From Actinomycetes bacterium (GTDB lineage Bacteria; Actinomycetota; Acidimicrobiia; Acidimicrobiales; Palsa-688): a stretch of 10,592 nucleotides of DNA. Shown piece after piece: positions 1 to 7,257 of the stretch. The stretch covers positions 1 through 10,592 of the forward strand of contig JAKBBA010000106.1 in assembly GCA_021808665.1 (NCBI GenBank), in the 5' to 3' direction. A model generated the notes under the pieces. It worked only from the letters and a program-made list of their open reading frames with translations, did not search any database and was not told where the DNA came from. Position 1 is the stretch's first letter, and every line of letters begins with the position of its first letter. A program made the position numbers and the translations under genes.

Positions 1-787
1 CCTGCTTGGTCGGCCTCGACTCGAGCTTGACCAGGTTCAGGTCCCTCGCCGAGAACTGGCCGAGTATCCCGTGCAGAGACCCCGGATGATCCGACGACTG
101 GAAGCAGACGACGCTTGTCTTGTCGTGGCCGCTCGGCGCCGGGATGGGAGTGCCGGAGCGGGCGACGAGCACGAAGCGCGTCATGTTGTCAGGGTTGTCC
201 TCGATGCCCCTGGCAAGTACCTCAAGGCCGTAGATGGATCCGGCGAGCGCCGTTCCGATTGCTGCAGCGGAACGTCGTTCTCCGCGAGCTGGGGGATCTG
301 CGCCCACATCCGACTCTCTCGCAGTTTCGCCCGGTGGTCCTCCAACAGCGACCAATCGGACGGCCTCGGCAGTCGACGTCGCCGCGACCTCTTCGACGTC
401 TGGTAGATGCTCCGCCAGCCACGTCCTGCACTGCGCCGTTGCGTGGGGGAAGGAGACCACCCGGCTTATCGCATCGAGGCAGACACCTGGAGGTGCCAGC
501 AGGTTCTGAGTCACCGGCAGGACGGTCTCGCCGACAATGATCAGGTCGCGGTCGAACACGAGCTGGTCAGTCGTGATGGACACCGACCCCTCGATGGAGT
601 TCTCGATGGCGACGAACCCGTAATCCACCTCGCCCGACGAAACCGCTTCAAAGACGTGAAAAAAGGAGGGCATCGCTACTAAGCGTGCCGACGCGAGCCC
701 GGGCTCGCTCCGAAGCGCCTCCTCGGTGAACGTCCCGCTTGGCCCGAGGAACCCGACTGTTGAGTCTGAGGAGACAATGCCTGTCAT
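1..787 (-). CDS. pheA: Prephenate dehydratase (3' end beyond window)
   Basis: Converts prephenate to phenylpyruvate in cytosolic phenylalanine synthesis. One open frame of 262 residues runs from the ATG at 787 to the left edge, without a stop. The catalytic domain starts at residue 11 (VGFLGPSGTFTEEAL) and carries VAIENSIEGSV at about 59-69 and the family's key TRF motif at 203-205 (within DNPDNMTRF). An ACT domain follows from about 224, with DHPGSLHGIL (233-242) and ESRP (256-259); in this family it binds phenylalanine for feedback control. There is no chorismate mutase domain in front, so this is the monofunctional form. Residues about 151-172 look like an extra Gly/Pro/charged segment between STAEAVRLVA and AAAIGTALAGSIYGLEVL, where homologues have a short loop. 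No start codon lies between the ATG and the first conserved motif, so 787 is the best start, although no ribosome-binding site precedes it. The C-terminal part of the ACT domain is missing only because the window ends. Confidence 0.95.
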   Translation of the reverse strand, partial: MTGIVSSDSTVGFLGPSGTFTEEALRSEPGLASARLVAMPSFFHVFEAVSSGEVDYGFVAIENSIEGSVSITTDQLVFDRDLIIVGETVLPVTQNLLAPPGVCLDAISRVVSFPHATAQCRTWLAEHLPDVEEVAATSTAEAVRLVAVGGPPGETARESDVGADPPARGERRSAAAIGTALAGSIYGLEVLARGIEDNPDNMTRFVLVARSGTPIPAPSGHDKTSVVCFQSSDHPGSLHGILGQFSARDLNLVKLESRPTKQ

Positions 788-795
788 TGCCGGGC

Positions 796-823
796 AGGAT
801 AGGGGATATGGACGTCGCCGCAA
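796..823 (-). promoter_or_regulatory. Possible pheA promoter giving a leaderless mRNA
   Basis: Read on the minus strand, TTGCGG (plus 818-823) and TATCCT (plus 796-801) are separated by 16 bases, a plausible -35/-10 pair. The -10 box ends 8 bases before the pheA ATG, so transcription would begin at or next to the A of the start codon, which fits the lack of a Shine-Dalgarno site. Leaderless mRNAs are common in actinobacteria. The boxes match the consensus only partly, and both overlap the larB start region. This is inference from position and weak motif match. Confidence 0.3.
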
Positions 824-1548
824 TTCGTAAGCTTCTGGACCGCCTGACAGGCGGCGAGATCGACGCGGACGAGGTCGTCCGTCACCTACGCTCGCTGCCC
901 TACACCGAGATGGGCTACGCCACCATCGATACCCACCGGGAACTGCGACAGGGCGCGCCCGAGGCGGTCTACGGCCCGGGTAAAAGCCCGGACCACTGCG
1001 TAGGTATCGTCGGTGAGCTGCTCTCGAGCGGCGACGGACCGGTCCTTCTAAGTCGCGCAACGAGCGAGCAGATCGACGCGGTAACAGCCCGGTTTACTGG
1101 TGCCGAGATCCATGGTGGCACCGTGGTGTGGCGTCGCGCGCCGTCGCGGGCCGACCTCGACCCGGTACCAGTGGTGACCGCCGGAACAGCCGATCTGCCT
1201 GTCGCAGACGAGTGCGTCGCGACCCTTCAGGCTATGGGCATCCCTACGCGCCTCATGGCGGACCTGGGCGTCGCCGGCCTGCACCGGCTCCTCGACAGGG
1301 TGCCCGAGCTTCAAAGGGCGCCGGCTGTCGTCGTCGTGGCAGGCATGGAGGGGGCGCTCTCCTCGGTGGTCGGTGGCCTTGTGGCCTGCCCGGTCATTGC
1401 GGTGCCGACCAGCGTCGGCTACGGCTCGTCCCTCGAAGGGGTCACAGCCCTGCTGGCCATGCTCTCATCCTGCGCGGCAGGCGTAACCGTCGTCGGAGTC
1501 GACAACGGGTTCGGGGCAGCGTTTGCTATCTGGCGGCTGTTGCATTGA
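808..1548 (+). CDS. larB: LarB, nickel-pincer cofactor biosynthesis carboxylase/hydrolase
   Basis: LarB carries out the first step of nickel-pincer nucleotide synthesis: it carboxylates the pyridinium ring of nicotinic acid adenine dinucleotide and cleaves off AMP. The protein is 246 residues, the usual length. The N-terminal part has the family's LPY-GYA-D-HR pattern (30-44) and GPGKSPDH (57-63). The PurE-like domain shows VVTAGTADLPVADE (122-135), GMEGALSSVV (179-188), PTSVGYG (200-206) and LSSCAAG (219-225). Glu181 and Cys222 line up by motif with the catalytic glutamate and the NAD-adduct cysteine described for Lactiplantibacillus plantarum LarB. The ATG at 808 was chosen because AGGA (796-799) lies 8 bases upstream; the frame is open further upstream, but that would overlap pheA. 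larC follows after 8 bases, so the two are surely co-transcribed. Confidence 0.94.
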   Translation: MDVAAIRKLLDRLTGGEIDADEVVRHLRSLPYTEMGYATIDTHRELRQGAPEAVYGPGKSPDHCVGIVGELLSSGDGPVLLSRATSEQIDAVTARFTGAEIHGGTVVWRRAPSRADLDPVPVVTAGTADLPVADECVATLQAMGIPTRLMADLGVAGLHRLLDRVPELQRAPAVVVVAGMEGALSSVVGGLVACPVIAVPTSVGYGSSLEGVTALLAMLSSCAAGVTVVGVDNGFGAAFAIWRLLH

Positions 1549-1556
1549 CAGCCGAC

Positions 1557-2789
1557 ATGGTTCTCACCGACCCAGGCACCCCCGCTTCCTCGACGACCGT
1601 CGCGTGGTGGAACTGTTTTGCTGGAATCGCCGGCAACATGGCGCTGGGCGCGCTCGTAGACGCCGGAGCAGACCTCGGCGAGGTCGAACGTGTGCTCCAA
1701 GGACTTCCGCTGCCGGGCTGGAGGATCGACGCTAGAAAAGTGCTACGGGCCGGTGTGGCCTGCACCCACCTGGAGGTGATCGTCGACGACGATCCCGTCG
1801 AGCGCACCTATAGCCAGATCGTTTCGATCCTGGTGAAAGCGACGCTCCCGCCCCGGGCGCGGGAGCGTTCCCTCGCAGCCTTCGAGCGCCTCGGACGGGT
1901 GGAAGCTCGCATCCACGGCGTTGCGCCCGAGGAAGTCCATTTCCACGAGGTTGGTTCGCTCGACGCGATCATCGACATCGTGGGAACCTGCGTCGCGCTG
2001 GAGGTTCTCGGCGTCGACGAGATATGCGCCGGGCCTGTCGCCCAAGGGTCCGGCATGGTTTCCTCGGCCCACGGTCTTCTGCCCGTTCCGGCTCCGGCAG
2101 TGGTGGAGCTTTTCGCCGATGCCAGAGCGCCCATGTACGGGACAGCAGTACCGATGGAGTTGACGACGCCGACCGGAGCGGCGTTGCTCACCAGCCTTTG
2201 CACAAGGTGGGGGCCGATGCCCGAGATGGCTGTCAGCTCGACCGGCTTCGGGGCCGGCAGCAAGGACATCGACGGCCTTCCGAACGCCGCGCAGGTGATC
2301 GTCGGGAAGATGGTGGTTGCCGGGGACTCGGGCCTTCAAGGATCGCAGCCCTTGATCGTGTTGGAGGCCACTGTCGACGATGTGACAGGCGAAGTCCTAG
2401 CTGCGACAGCGACAACCCTTCTAGATCAAGGCGCTCTGGATGCCTGGACGACATCAGTCGTCGGCAAGAAGGGACGCCCCGCCCACGTTGTGACCGCGTT
2501 GTGCGATCCATCCAACGTCGACGCCTTGAGAGAAGCCCTTGTGCGTGAGACGGGCACGCTCGGAGTGCGTGCGTCGATCTGGCAACGCTGGCCGTCCGCC
2601 AGGACGTTTGTCACAGTCGAAGTTCGAGGTTTCGCTGTGCGGGTCAAGGTGGGTCCGCACCGCATGAAGGCAGAATACGAGGACACGGCGCTAGTCGCAG
2701 GGAAGCTAGGGCTACCGGTGCGCGAGGTGGCGCGTATGGCCGAGGCGGAGGCGCATACGGCGCGGGCGCACGGAACCCCCGCAGGATAG
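1557..2789 (+). CDS. larC: LarC, nickel insertion protein of the pincer cofactor
   Basis: LarC inserts nickel into the dithiolated pincer nucleotide, a CTP-dependent cyclometallation, to give the cofactor of lactate racemase-type enzymes. The protein has 410 residues in one unbroken frame; in L. plantarum the same product spans two frames joined by ribosomal frameshifting. The N-terminal domain has NCFAGIAGNM-LGALVDAGA (19-37), VHFHEVGSLDAIIDIVG (127-143), HGLLPVPAPA-VELF (172-186) and ELTTPTGAALL (201-211). The C-terminal domain has LEATVDDVTGE (269-279), GALDAW (292-297), KKGRPAH (304-310) and VKVGPHRMKAEYED (363-376). Oddly, both aspartates of the usual DCFSGISGDM motif are asparagine here (N19, N27). 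The ATG at 1557 is 8 bases after the larB stop and gives the normal N-terminus; the frame stays open another 143 codons upstream, but only as a shadow of larB. No larE is in view. Confidence 0.93.
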   Translation: MVLTDPGTPASSTTVAWWNCFAGIAGNMALGALVDAGADLGEVERVLQGLPLPGWRIDARKVLRAGVACTHLEVIVDDDPVERTYSQIVSILVKATLPPRARERSLAAFERLGRVEARIHGVAPEEVHFHEVGSLDAIIDIVGTCVALEVLGVDEICAGPVAQGSGMVSSAHGLLPVPAPAVVELFADARAPMYGTAVPMELTTPTGAALLTSLCTRWGPMPEMAVSSTGFGAGSKDIDGLPNAAQVIVGKMVVAGDSGLQGSQPLIVLEATVDDVTGEVLAATATTLLDQGALDAWTTSVVGKKGRPAHVVTALCDPSNVDALREALVRETGTLGVRASIWQRWPSARTFVTVEVRGFAVRVKVGPHRMKAEYEDTALVAGKLGLPVREVARMAEAEAHTARAHGTPAG

Positions 2790-2864
2790 GGGGCGGGTTC
2801 GAGCTGAGCCACGCCGATCCGTTTCGACCCTGGCGCTACCGGACGGGCCCCGGCTTAGGCCATC

Positions 2865-4466
2865 ATGGTCGGAGTGTTGGAGGTAAAAGACCTGACGGTC
2901 GAGGTAGGAGGACGTGCGACACTGTCGGGAGCATCCTTCCAGGTGCGCGCCGGCGACAAGGTCGGACTCGTCGGGCGAAACGGCGCCGGCAAGACCAGCT
3001 TGCTCAGGGTCCTCGCCGGTGACGCGCCGCCCGCCGGCGGTCGCTCGACGATACGGGGCAGGCTCGGGTTCCTCACCCAGGACCCGCGAGCGCTGCGTCA
3101 GCTGGCCGACCTGACAGCGATGGAGCATGTCCTTTCGGGGAGAGGTCTCGACGAGGCGGCGAGACGCATGGAGGAGGCCCGGCGGGCCATGGAGGCGGAT
3201 CCAAGCGACGCGAACATCCGCCGTTTCTCCAGGGCTGAGGAAAGATTCGCCGGCCTTGACGGTTACGCGGCGGAGTCGGAGGTCCGCCAGCTCGTAGCCG
3301 GGCTCGGGCTTGATTCGGACCGCCTCGACGGTCCATTGGGGGTGCTTTCGGGCGGCGAGCGCCGGCGGGTCGAGCTCGCCCGCATCCTCTTCGGCGGAAC
3401 GGAGGTCCTCATGCTCGACGAGCCAACAAACCATCTCGACGGGGATGCCAAGACCTGGTTGATCGGCTTCCTGCGCGACTTCAGGGGGGCACTGCTCGTC
3501 GTCAGCCACGACCTGGACCTGCTCGACGAGGCGATAACCCGTGTTCTGCATCTCGACGACGGCGAGATGGTCGAATACAAAGGGACGTACTCGCAGTACC
3601 GTAAGTCCCGTGCAGCGGACGAGGAGCGCCGCCACCGCCTGGCCGACCGCCAGCAGAGCGAGATCAAACGGCTATCCGACCTGGCGGACTCGATGAGGCA
3701 CCAGACTGCGAAGCGGGCGCGCGTCGCCCGCTCGTTGGATCGGCGCGCCGAGCGCCTGTCGTCGGGGGCGGTCACCGGTCTCGGTCGGGTCGAACGCAAG
3801 TACAAGGTCCGCTTTCCTGATCCTCCACGAGCCGGAAGAGTGGTCTTGGAAGCAGAAGGTCTGGGCCAGTCCTACGGCGGTCCGATGATCTTCGACGACG
3901 TCACATTCGCCCTCGAACGCGGAGAGCGAGTCCTCGTGATGGGGTTGAACGGGGCGGGGAAAACCAGCCTCCTGCGGATCCTCGCCGGTCGCAGCGACCC
4001 GAAGAACGGCTCGTGGCGTCTCGGTCTTGGGGTGGTCGCGGGCTATTACGCGCAGGAACACGAAGGCATTCGCTCAGGCAAAGGAGTCCTCGCTCACATG
4101 CGGGAGGCTTCTGATGCGCCGGAACCGGAGCTGAGGGCCCTCCTCGGTATGTTCGGGCTGGTCGGAGACGTCGCCTTCCAGGATGCGGGCACGCTGTCGG
4201 GAGGGGAGAAGACGAAGCTGGCTCTGGCGCAGCTCGTTGCGGGCCGCCACAACCTGCTGCTGCTCGACGAACCGACCAACAACCTCGATCCACCGTCGCG
4301 TGACGCTATCGGCGCGGCGTTGTCGGCGTGGCCGGGCGCGATGATCGTCGTCAGCCACGACGCTGCTTTCGTCTCGGAGCTGGCGCCGGGCAGGGTCATA
4401 ACGATGCCCGAAGGAGTGGAGGATCGTTGGAGCGACGACTTGATCGAACTGGTAGCGCTTGCATGA
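2865..4466 (+). CDS. ABC-F family ATPase (ribosome-associated)
   Basis: A soluble 533-residue protein with two ABC ATPase domains in one chain and no membrane segment, the layout of ABC-F proteins. These bind the ribosomal E site and relieve stalling or, in some members, give resistance to ribosome-targeting antibiotics. Domain 1: Walker A GRNGAGKTS (37-45), signature LSGGE (161-165), Walker B VLMLDEPTNHLD (181-192), switch histidine H215. Domain 2: Walker A GLNGAGKT (360-367), LSGGE (444-448), LLLLDEPTNNLD (464-475), H498. The linker, about 227-330, is rich in Arg, Lys, Glu and Gln and probably forms the helical hairpin that reaches the P-site tRNA. Both nucleotide sites look intact. Which ABC-F subgroup it belongs to cannot be told by eye. 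The ATG at 2865 lacks a clear ribosome-binding site; a GTG at 2874 is an alternative. It lies 75 bases after larC, with no visible terminator, and overlaps hisN. Confidence 0.92.
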   Translation: MVGVLEVKDLTVEVGGRATLSGASFQVRAGDKVGLVGRNGAGKTSLLRVLAGDAPPAGGRSTIRGRLGFLTQDPRALRQLADLTAMEHVLSGRGLDEAARRMEEARRAMEADPSDANIRRFSRAEERFAGLDGYAAESEVRQLVAGLGLDSDRLDGPLGVLSGGERRRVELARILFGGTEVLMLDEPTNHLDGDAKTWLIGFLRDFRGALLVVSHDLDLLDEAITRVLHLDDGEMVEYKGTYSQYRKSRAADEERRHRLADRQQSEIKRLSDLADSMRHQTAKRARVARSLDRRAERLSSGAVTGLGRVERKYKVRFPDPPRAGRVVLEAEGLGQSYGGPMIFDDVTFALERGERVLVMGLNGAGKTSLLRILAGRSDPKNGSWRLGLGVVAGYYAQEHEGIRSGKGVLAHMREASDAPEPELRALLGMFGLVGDVAFQDAGTLSGGEKTKLALAQLVAGRHNLLLLDEPTNNLDPPSRDAIGAALSAWPGAMIVVSHDAAFVSELAPGRVITMPEGVEDRWSDDLIELVALA

Positions 4467-5293
4467 GCCAGCAAACGCCAGGCTTCGCGCACTCCGACCT
4501 GAACTTGGCGCTGCGTATGGCGGACGCAGCTGACGAGATCACACGGAGCGCGTTTCGTTCGGCCGATCTGGTCGTGGAGACCAAAGCCGACCGGACCCCT
4601 GTGAGCGAAGCCGATCGGGCGGTCGAGGCCGAGCTGCGATTGATTCTCGCAGTCGACAGCCCGGGGGATCGGGTCGTCGGGGAGGAATACGGGGACACCG
4701 GAAGCGGCCCGCGACGCTGGATCGTCGACCCGATCGACGGAACGAAGAACTTCGTCCGGAGGATCCCGGTGTGGGCGACTCTGATCGCATTGGAAGTTGA
4801 GGGAGCAGTAGCGGTCGGCGTCGTGTCAGCGCCTGCACTCGGACGTCGTTGGTGGGCCGCGCGTGGTTTCGGGGCCTTCGTCACCGACCTGGCTGACGGC
4901 GTTCCGGCGGCTATGCGCGTGTCGTCGGTTGCGAACCTCGCCGACGCTCACCTCTCGGGCTCGGCCCTTTCATCCTGGGATGGCTGGGGCGGTCCGCACG
5001 GCTACGTGGCGCTCGCGCAGCGCTGCTATGCCGACAGGAGTTTCGGCGACTTCTGGTCGCACATGCTCGTCGCCGAGGGAGTGCTCGACATCGGGATCGA
5101 CCCTGTTGCGTCGCTTTGGGATCTTGCTGCCTTGGAGGTGATCGTCTTGGAGGCGGGCGGCAGGTTTACGAACCTCGAAGGCACCGAGGGGCCGGACGGC
5201 GGAAGTGCAATCTCTACCAATGGGCTGGTACACGACGAAGCATTGAGCGTGCTCGGCCGAAGCCGGACCGCCGGGTCACCACCTACTTCGTAA
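4463..5293 (+). CDS. hisN: Histidinol-phosphatase, inositol monophosphatase family
   Basis: Likely dephosphorylates L-histidinol phosphate in histidine synthesis, the role of the actinobacterial HisN branch of the Mg-dependent inositol monophosphatase superfamily. The protein has 276 residues, near the usual 260-280. Metal-site motifs are all present: GEE (73-75), DPIDGTKNF (89-97) and SLWDLAAL (217-224, Asp220). The histidinol-phosphatase branch is suggested by VRRIPVWATLIAL (98-110) and GDFWSHMLVAEGVLDI (195-210), which differ from the equivalents in true inositol-phosphate phosphatases. A plain inositol monophosphatase or CysQ-like enzyme is a less likely reading. The start ATG overlaps the ABC-F stop (ATGA at 4463-4466), so translation is probably coupled. 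The 3' end overlaps the opposing lipoprotein gene by 11 bases. No other his gene is in the window. Confidence 0.88.
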   Translation: MSQQTPGFAHSDLNLALRMADAADEITRSAFRSADLVVETKADRTPVSEADRAVEAELRLILAVDSPGDRVVGEEYGDTGSGPRRWIVDPIDGTKNFVRRIPVWATLIALEVEGAVAVGVVSAPALGRRWWAARGFGAFVTDLADGVPAAMRVSSVANLADAHLSGSALSSWDGWGGPHGYVALAQRCYADRSFGDFWSHMLVAEGVLDIGIDPVASLWDLAALEVIVLEAGGRFTNLEGTEGPDGGSAISTNGLVHDEALSVLGRSRTAGSPPTS

Positions 5294-5876
5294 CTCTGCT
5301 TCCCGTCTCTGCGCTAGGAGCGATGAGCGCCGAGTAGCTAGCCTTATTGACCGGCCCCTCGGCAAGTGTCCCGTCAGGTAGCGGAGCGTTCACGGTTTGG
5401 CCTTTGATTGCTATCTGTGCGGCGGTGACTCCGGGCGAGACCGTTGTCGTGGCGACGATCTGCGCGAACGCAAGGACCTGCTCCTTGCCCGACACAGAGG
5501 CAAGTGAACTGCTGAAGTCCAATTCGATGACCGTTCCCTGGAAGCCGATGCTCAGAAGCTTGGTACCGGCAGGTATAGCGCTCGTCGTTCCAGCCTCCGT
5601 CTCTTGGCTGTTCGGGCCGGCGAGGAGCGCCTGGACGCTGGTGGTCAGTCCCCCGTAGGAGCTCGAATGGGTGACAGGGATCAGAAGGTTGTTCGCATTG
5701 ACAAAATACAAAGTAACGGGAACAGAGGTCGGGCTCTGCTTGAGTGAAGTACTGGAGCTCACGGGGGGAAGGCTGGCGTGATTGATCACCACAGGAGAGC
5801 TTTGATTCGAGATGCCGCATGCCCCTGCTGTCAAGGCAAGGCTGAGCAACGTAGCCAGTCGCCGTTGCGGTCTCAA
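5283..5876 (-). CDS. Small lipoprotein with a GerMN domain (LpqB-like position)
   Basis: Predicted exported lipoprotein of 197 residues. The N-terminus is basic (RPQRR) followed by a hydrophobic stretch (7-17) and ends in a lipobox-like TAGAC with Cys20, though Ala rather than Leu sits at -3. After a Ser/Thr/Pro-rich spacer (21-51) comes a GerMN-type domain, about 52-167: VTLYFVNANNLLIPVT, ALLAGPNSQETEAGTTSAIP, then GTVIELDFSSSLAS and a hydrophobic segment. Such domains occur in spore-germination protein GerM and in LpqB of the MtrAB operon; LpqB is several hundred residues and has a beta-propeller after the domain, which is absent here. The TTG start overlaps the kinase stop (TTGA, 5873-5876), and no separate ribosome-binding site is seen, so translation is probably coupled. 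By analogy it may act outside the membrane on the kinase or on the cell wall; that is inference. Confidence 0.85.
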   Translation of the reverse strand: MRPQRRLATLLSLALTAGACGISNQSSPVVINHASLPPVSSSTSLKQSPTSVPVTLYFVNANNLLIPVTHSSSYGGLTTSVQALLAGPNSQETEAGTTSAIPAGTKLLSIGFQGTVIELDFSSSLASVSGKEQVLAFAQIVATTTVSPGVTAAQIAIKGQTVNAPLPDGTLAEGPVNKASYSALIAPSAETGSRVTK

Positions 5877-7210
5877 GACAGCGGTCTGCGGGTCGGGATT
5901 GCGAGGACGAAACAGCTTCCGCTCGGATTCACGGCATCGACACGGATAGTCCCTCCTTGCAATCGAAGATGCTCGGCAACCAAAGCCAAGCCGAGGCCCA
6001 CTCCGCTCCCAGACGACCTGCGTCCCGCAGCCCGGCCTCGGGCGAAACGCTCGAAGATTGCATTGCGCTCATCGTCGCTGATACCAGGACCCCGGTCCTC
6101 CAAGGATATCTCTGTCCACTGCTCTCCCACACTCACCGCAGCGGCGGTCAGCCCCCCAGCGTGGATTACGGCATTACGGATGACGTTTCGTAAGGCTTGG
6201 GCGAGGCGACGGCGGTCGATAACGATGGTGGCGTCAGCGCCCGTCGCTTTTAGCTCCACAGCCTGATCTGCCTCCGCCAGCAGGCCTTTGGTCAATGCAA
6301 CCACGTCGACTGGCTCGAGGTCGACGTGGACCACGCCGGCGTCGTAGCGGCTGATCTCCAGTAGGTCTTCTACAAGGTGATCGAATCGGTTCACCTCGTC
6401 GCCGAGGAGATCCAAGGCCCTGGCTGCTTTGGCGTCGAGCTGGTGTCGGCGACGCTGCATCACGGTAACAGCGGAGTGCAGCGTCGTGAGCGGAGAGCGC
6501 AGCTCATGGCTGACGTCCGATGCGAATCGAGCGTCGCGCTCGATACGGCGTTGCAAGGTGTCAACCATCGAGTTGAATCCAGTGGCGAGCTCGGCGAGCT
6601 CCTGGTCTCCTCCTGCATCGAGGCGGGCGTCGAGTCGCCCGGCAGAGATGGCGGCGGCCGCCGCACCGATCTCGCGCACCGGACGCAGAACTCGACGCGT
6701 GGCCCATGCGCCTATGGCAAGGCTGACCAGGAAGCCCAGAACGCTTGCTGCGATCAGTGATTCGCCGAGCGCGCCAAGGGTGCTGTCCAGGTTGCTTAGA
6801 GAGAAGATCTCAAAGTAGGAGTCGGTCCTAGACAGAGGGATCCCTACTGCGAGGACCTGGGCGCCGCTACGCTGGTAGCGCTGGCGGGCAGCGCGATCTT
6901 TCGATATGACCGCGCTTCGCAGCTCTGCGGGCAGGGCGTCGGGGCCTGCCAGAGCTGACGTGCCATACCAGCGGCCGGCGTGCCAAACGACCGACTGGGC
7001 GGTCGACGGCGTCTGCAACGAGTTGAGAAGTCGCGCTACGTCAGGGGAGTGCGGCTCCAGAAGAGTCCGCATGAGTTGGGCGTTAGCATCGGCTTGGTGC
7101 ACGGCAGAGGATTGCCGCTGGTCGACCAGATAGGTCCGCGCCCACAGGTATGTGAATGCCGACAGAGTTGCCGAGACCACTAGACCGCCGACCGCGAACG
7201 CGGTCATCAC
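5873..7210 (-). CDS. Membrane sensor histidine kinase (MtrB-like position)
   Basis: Sensor of a two-component pair with the adjacent response regulator. With the GTG at 7210 it has 445 residues. The order is: membrane segment 1 (about 3-25); extracytoplasmic domain (about 27-150); membrane segment 2 (about 152-171); HAMP linker (172-225) starting ATRRVLRPVREI; dimerization/phospho-acceptor helix with ASDVSHELRSPLTTL and His235; then ATP-binding domain with N-box RNVIRNAVIHAG (Asn346), G1 DRGPGIS (372-378), FERFARG (386-392) and GSGVGLGLAL (401-410). All catalytic motifs are intact. Start choice is uncertain: GTG and ATG are adjacent (7210, 7207), with a GGGGG tract 12 bases upstream, but the basic GLRFRV-type stretch just before it is typical of kinase N-termini, so a CTG at 7261 overlapping the regulator stop (CTGA) may be used. 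Sits 47 bases after the regulator and overlaps the lipoprotein start. Confidence 0.92.
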   Translation of the reverse strand: MMTAFAVGGLVVSATLSAFTYLWARTYLVDQRQSSAVHQADANAQLMRTLLEPHSPDVARLLNSLQTPSTAQSVVWHAGRWYGTSALAGPDALPAELRSAVISKDRAARQRYQRSGAQVLAVGIPLSRTDSYFEIFSLSNLDSTLGALGESLIAASVLGFLVSLAIGAWATRRVLRPVREIGAAAAAISAGRLDARLDAGGDQELAELATGFNSMVDTLQRRIERDARFASDVSHELRSPLTTLHSAVTVMQRRRHQLDAKAARALDLLGDEVNRFDHLVEDLLEISRYDAGVVHVDLEPVDVVALTKGLLAEADQAVELKATGADATIVIDRRRLAQALRNVIRNAVIHAGGLTAAAVSVGEQWTEISLEDRGPGISDDERNAIFERFARGRAAGRRSSGSGVGLGLALVAEHLRLQGGTIRVDAVNPSGSCFVLAIPTRRPLS

Positions 7211-7257
7211 CCGGAAACGCAGCCCCCTAGGGTGCCGTTTGGCTCCTACAGTCGTTC

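Noticed and set aside
659..664. A run of six A on the plus strand (TTT TTT in pheA), a possible slippage site.
   Set aside because: It encodes Phe-Phe within the normal SFFHVFEAV stretch; six bases is short and no alternative frame product makes sense.
1128..1556. The larC reading frame stays open for 143 codons upstream of the chosen start, inside larB.
   Set aside because: The extension is low-complexity Arg/Gly/Ala/Pro text typical of an out-of-frame GC-rich shadow, and the LarC N-terminal motif begins right after 1557.
1743..2339. A 198-codon open frame on the minus strand opposite larC.
   Set aside because: It has no recognisable motif and lies entirely antisense to a conserved gene; high GC produces such frames.
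2790..2864. The 75-base gap between larC and the ABC-F gene, checked for a leader attenuator or terminator.
   Set aside because: No convincing hairpin with a T-run and no leader peptide with its own ribosome-binding site was found.
2712..3635. A 307-codon open frame on the minus strand across the larC end and the ABC-F gene.
   Set aside because: It is antisense to both conserved nucleotide-site motifs of ABC-F domain 1 and reads as random Arg/Pro/Ser-rich sequence.
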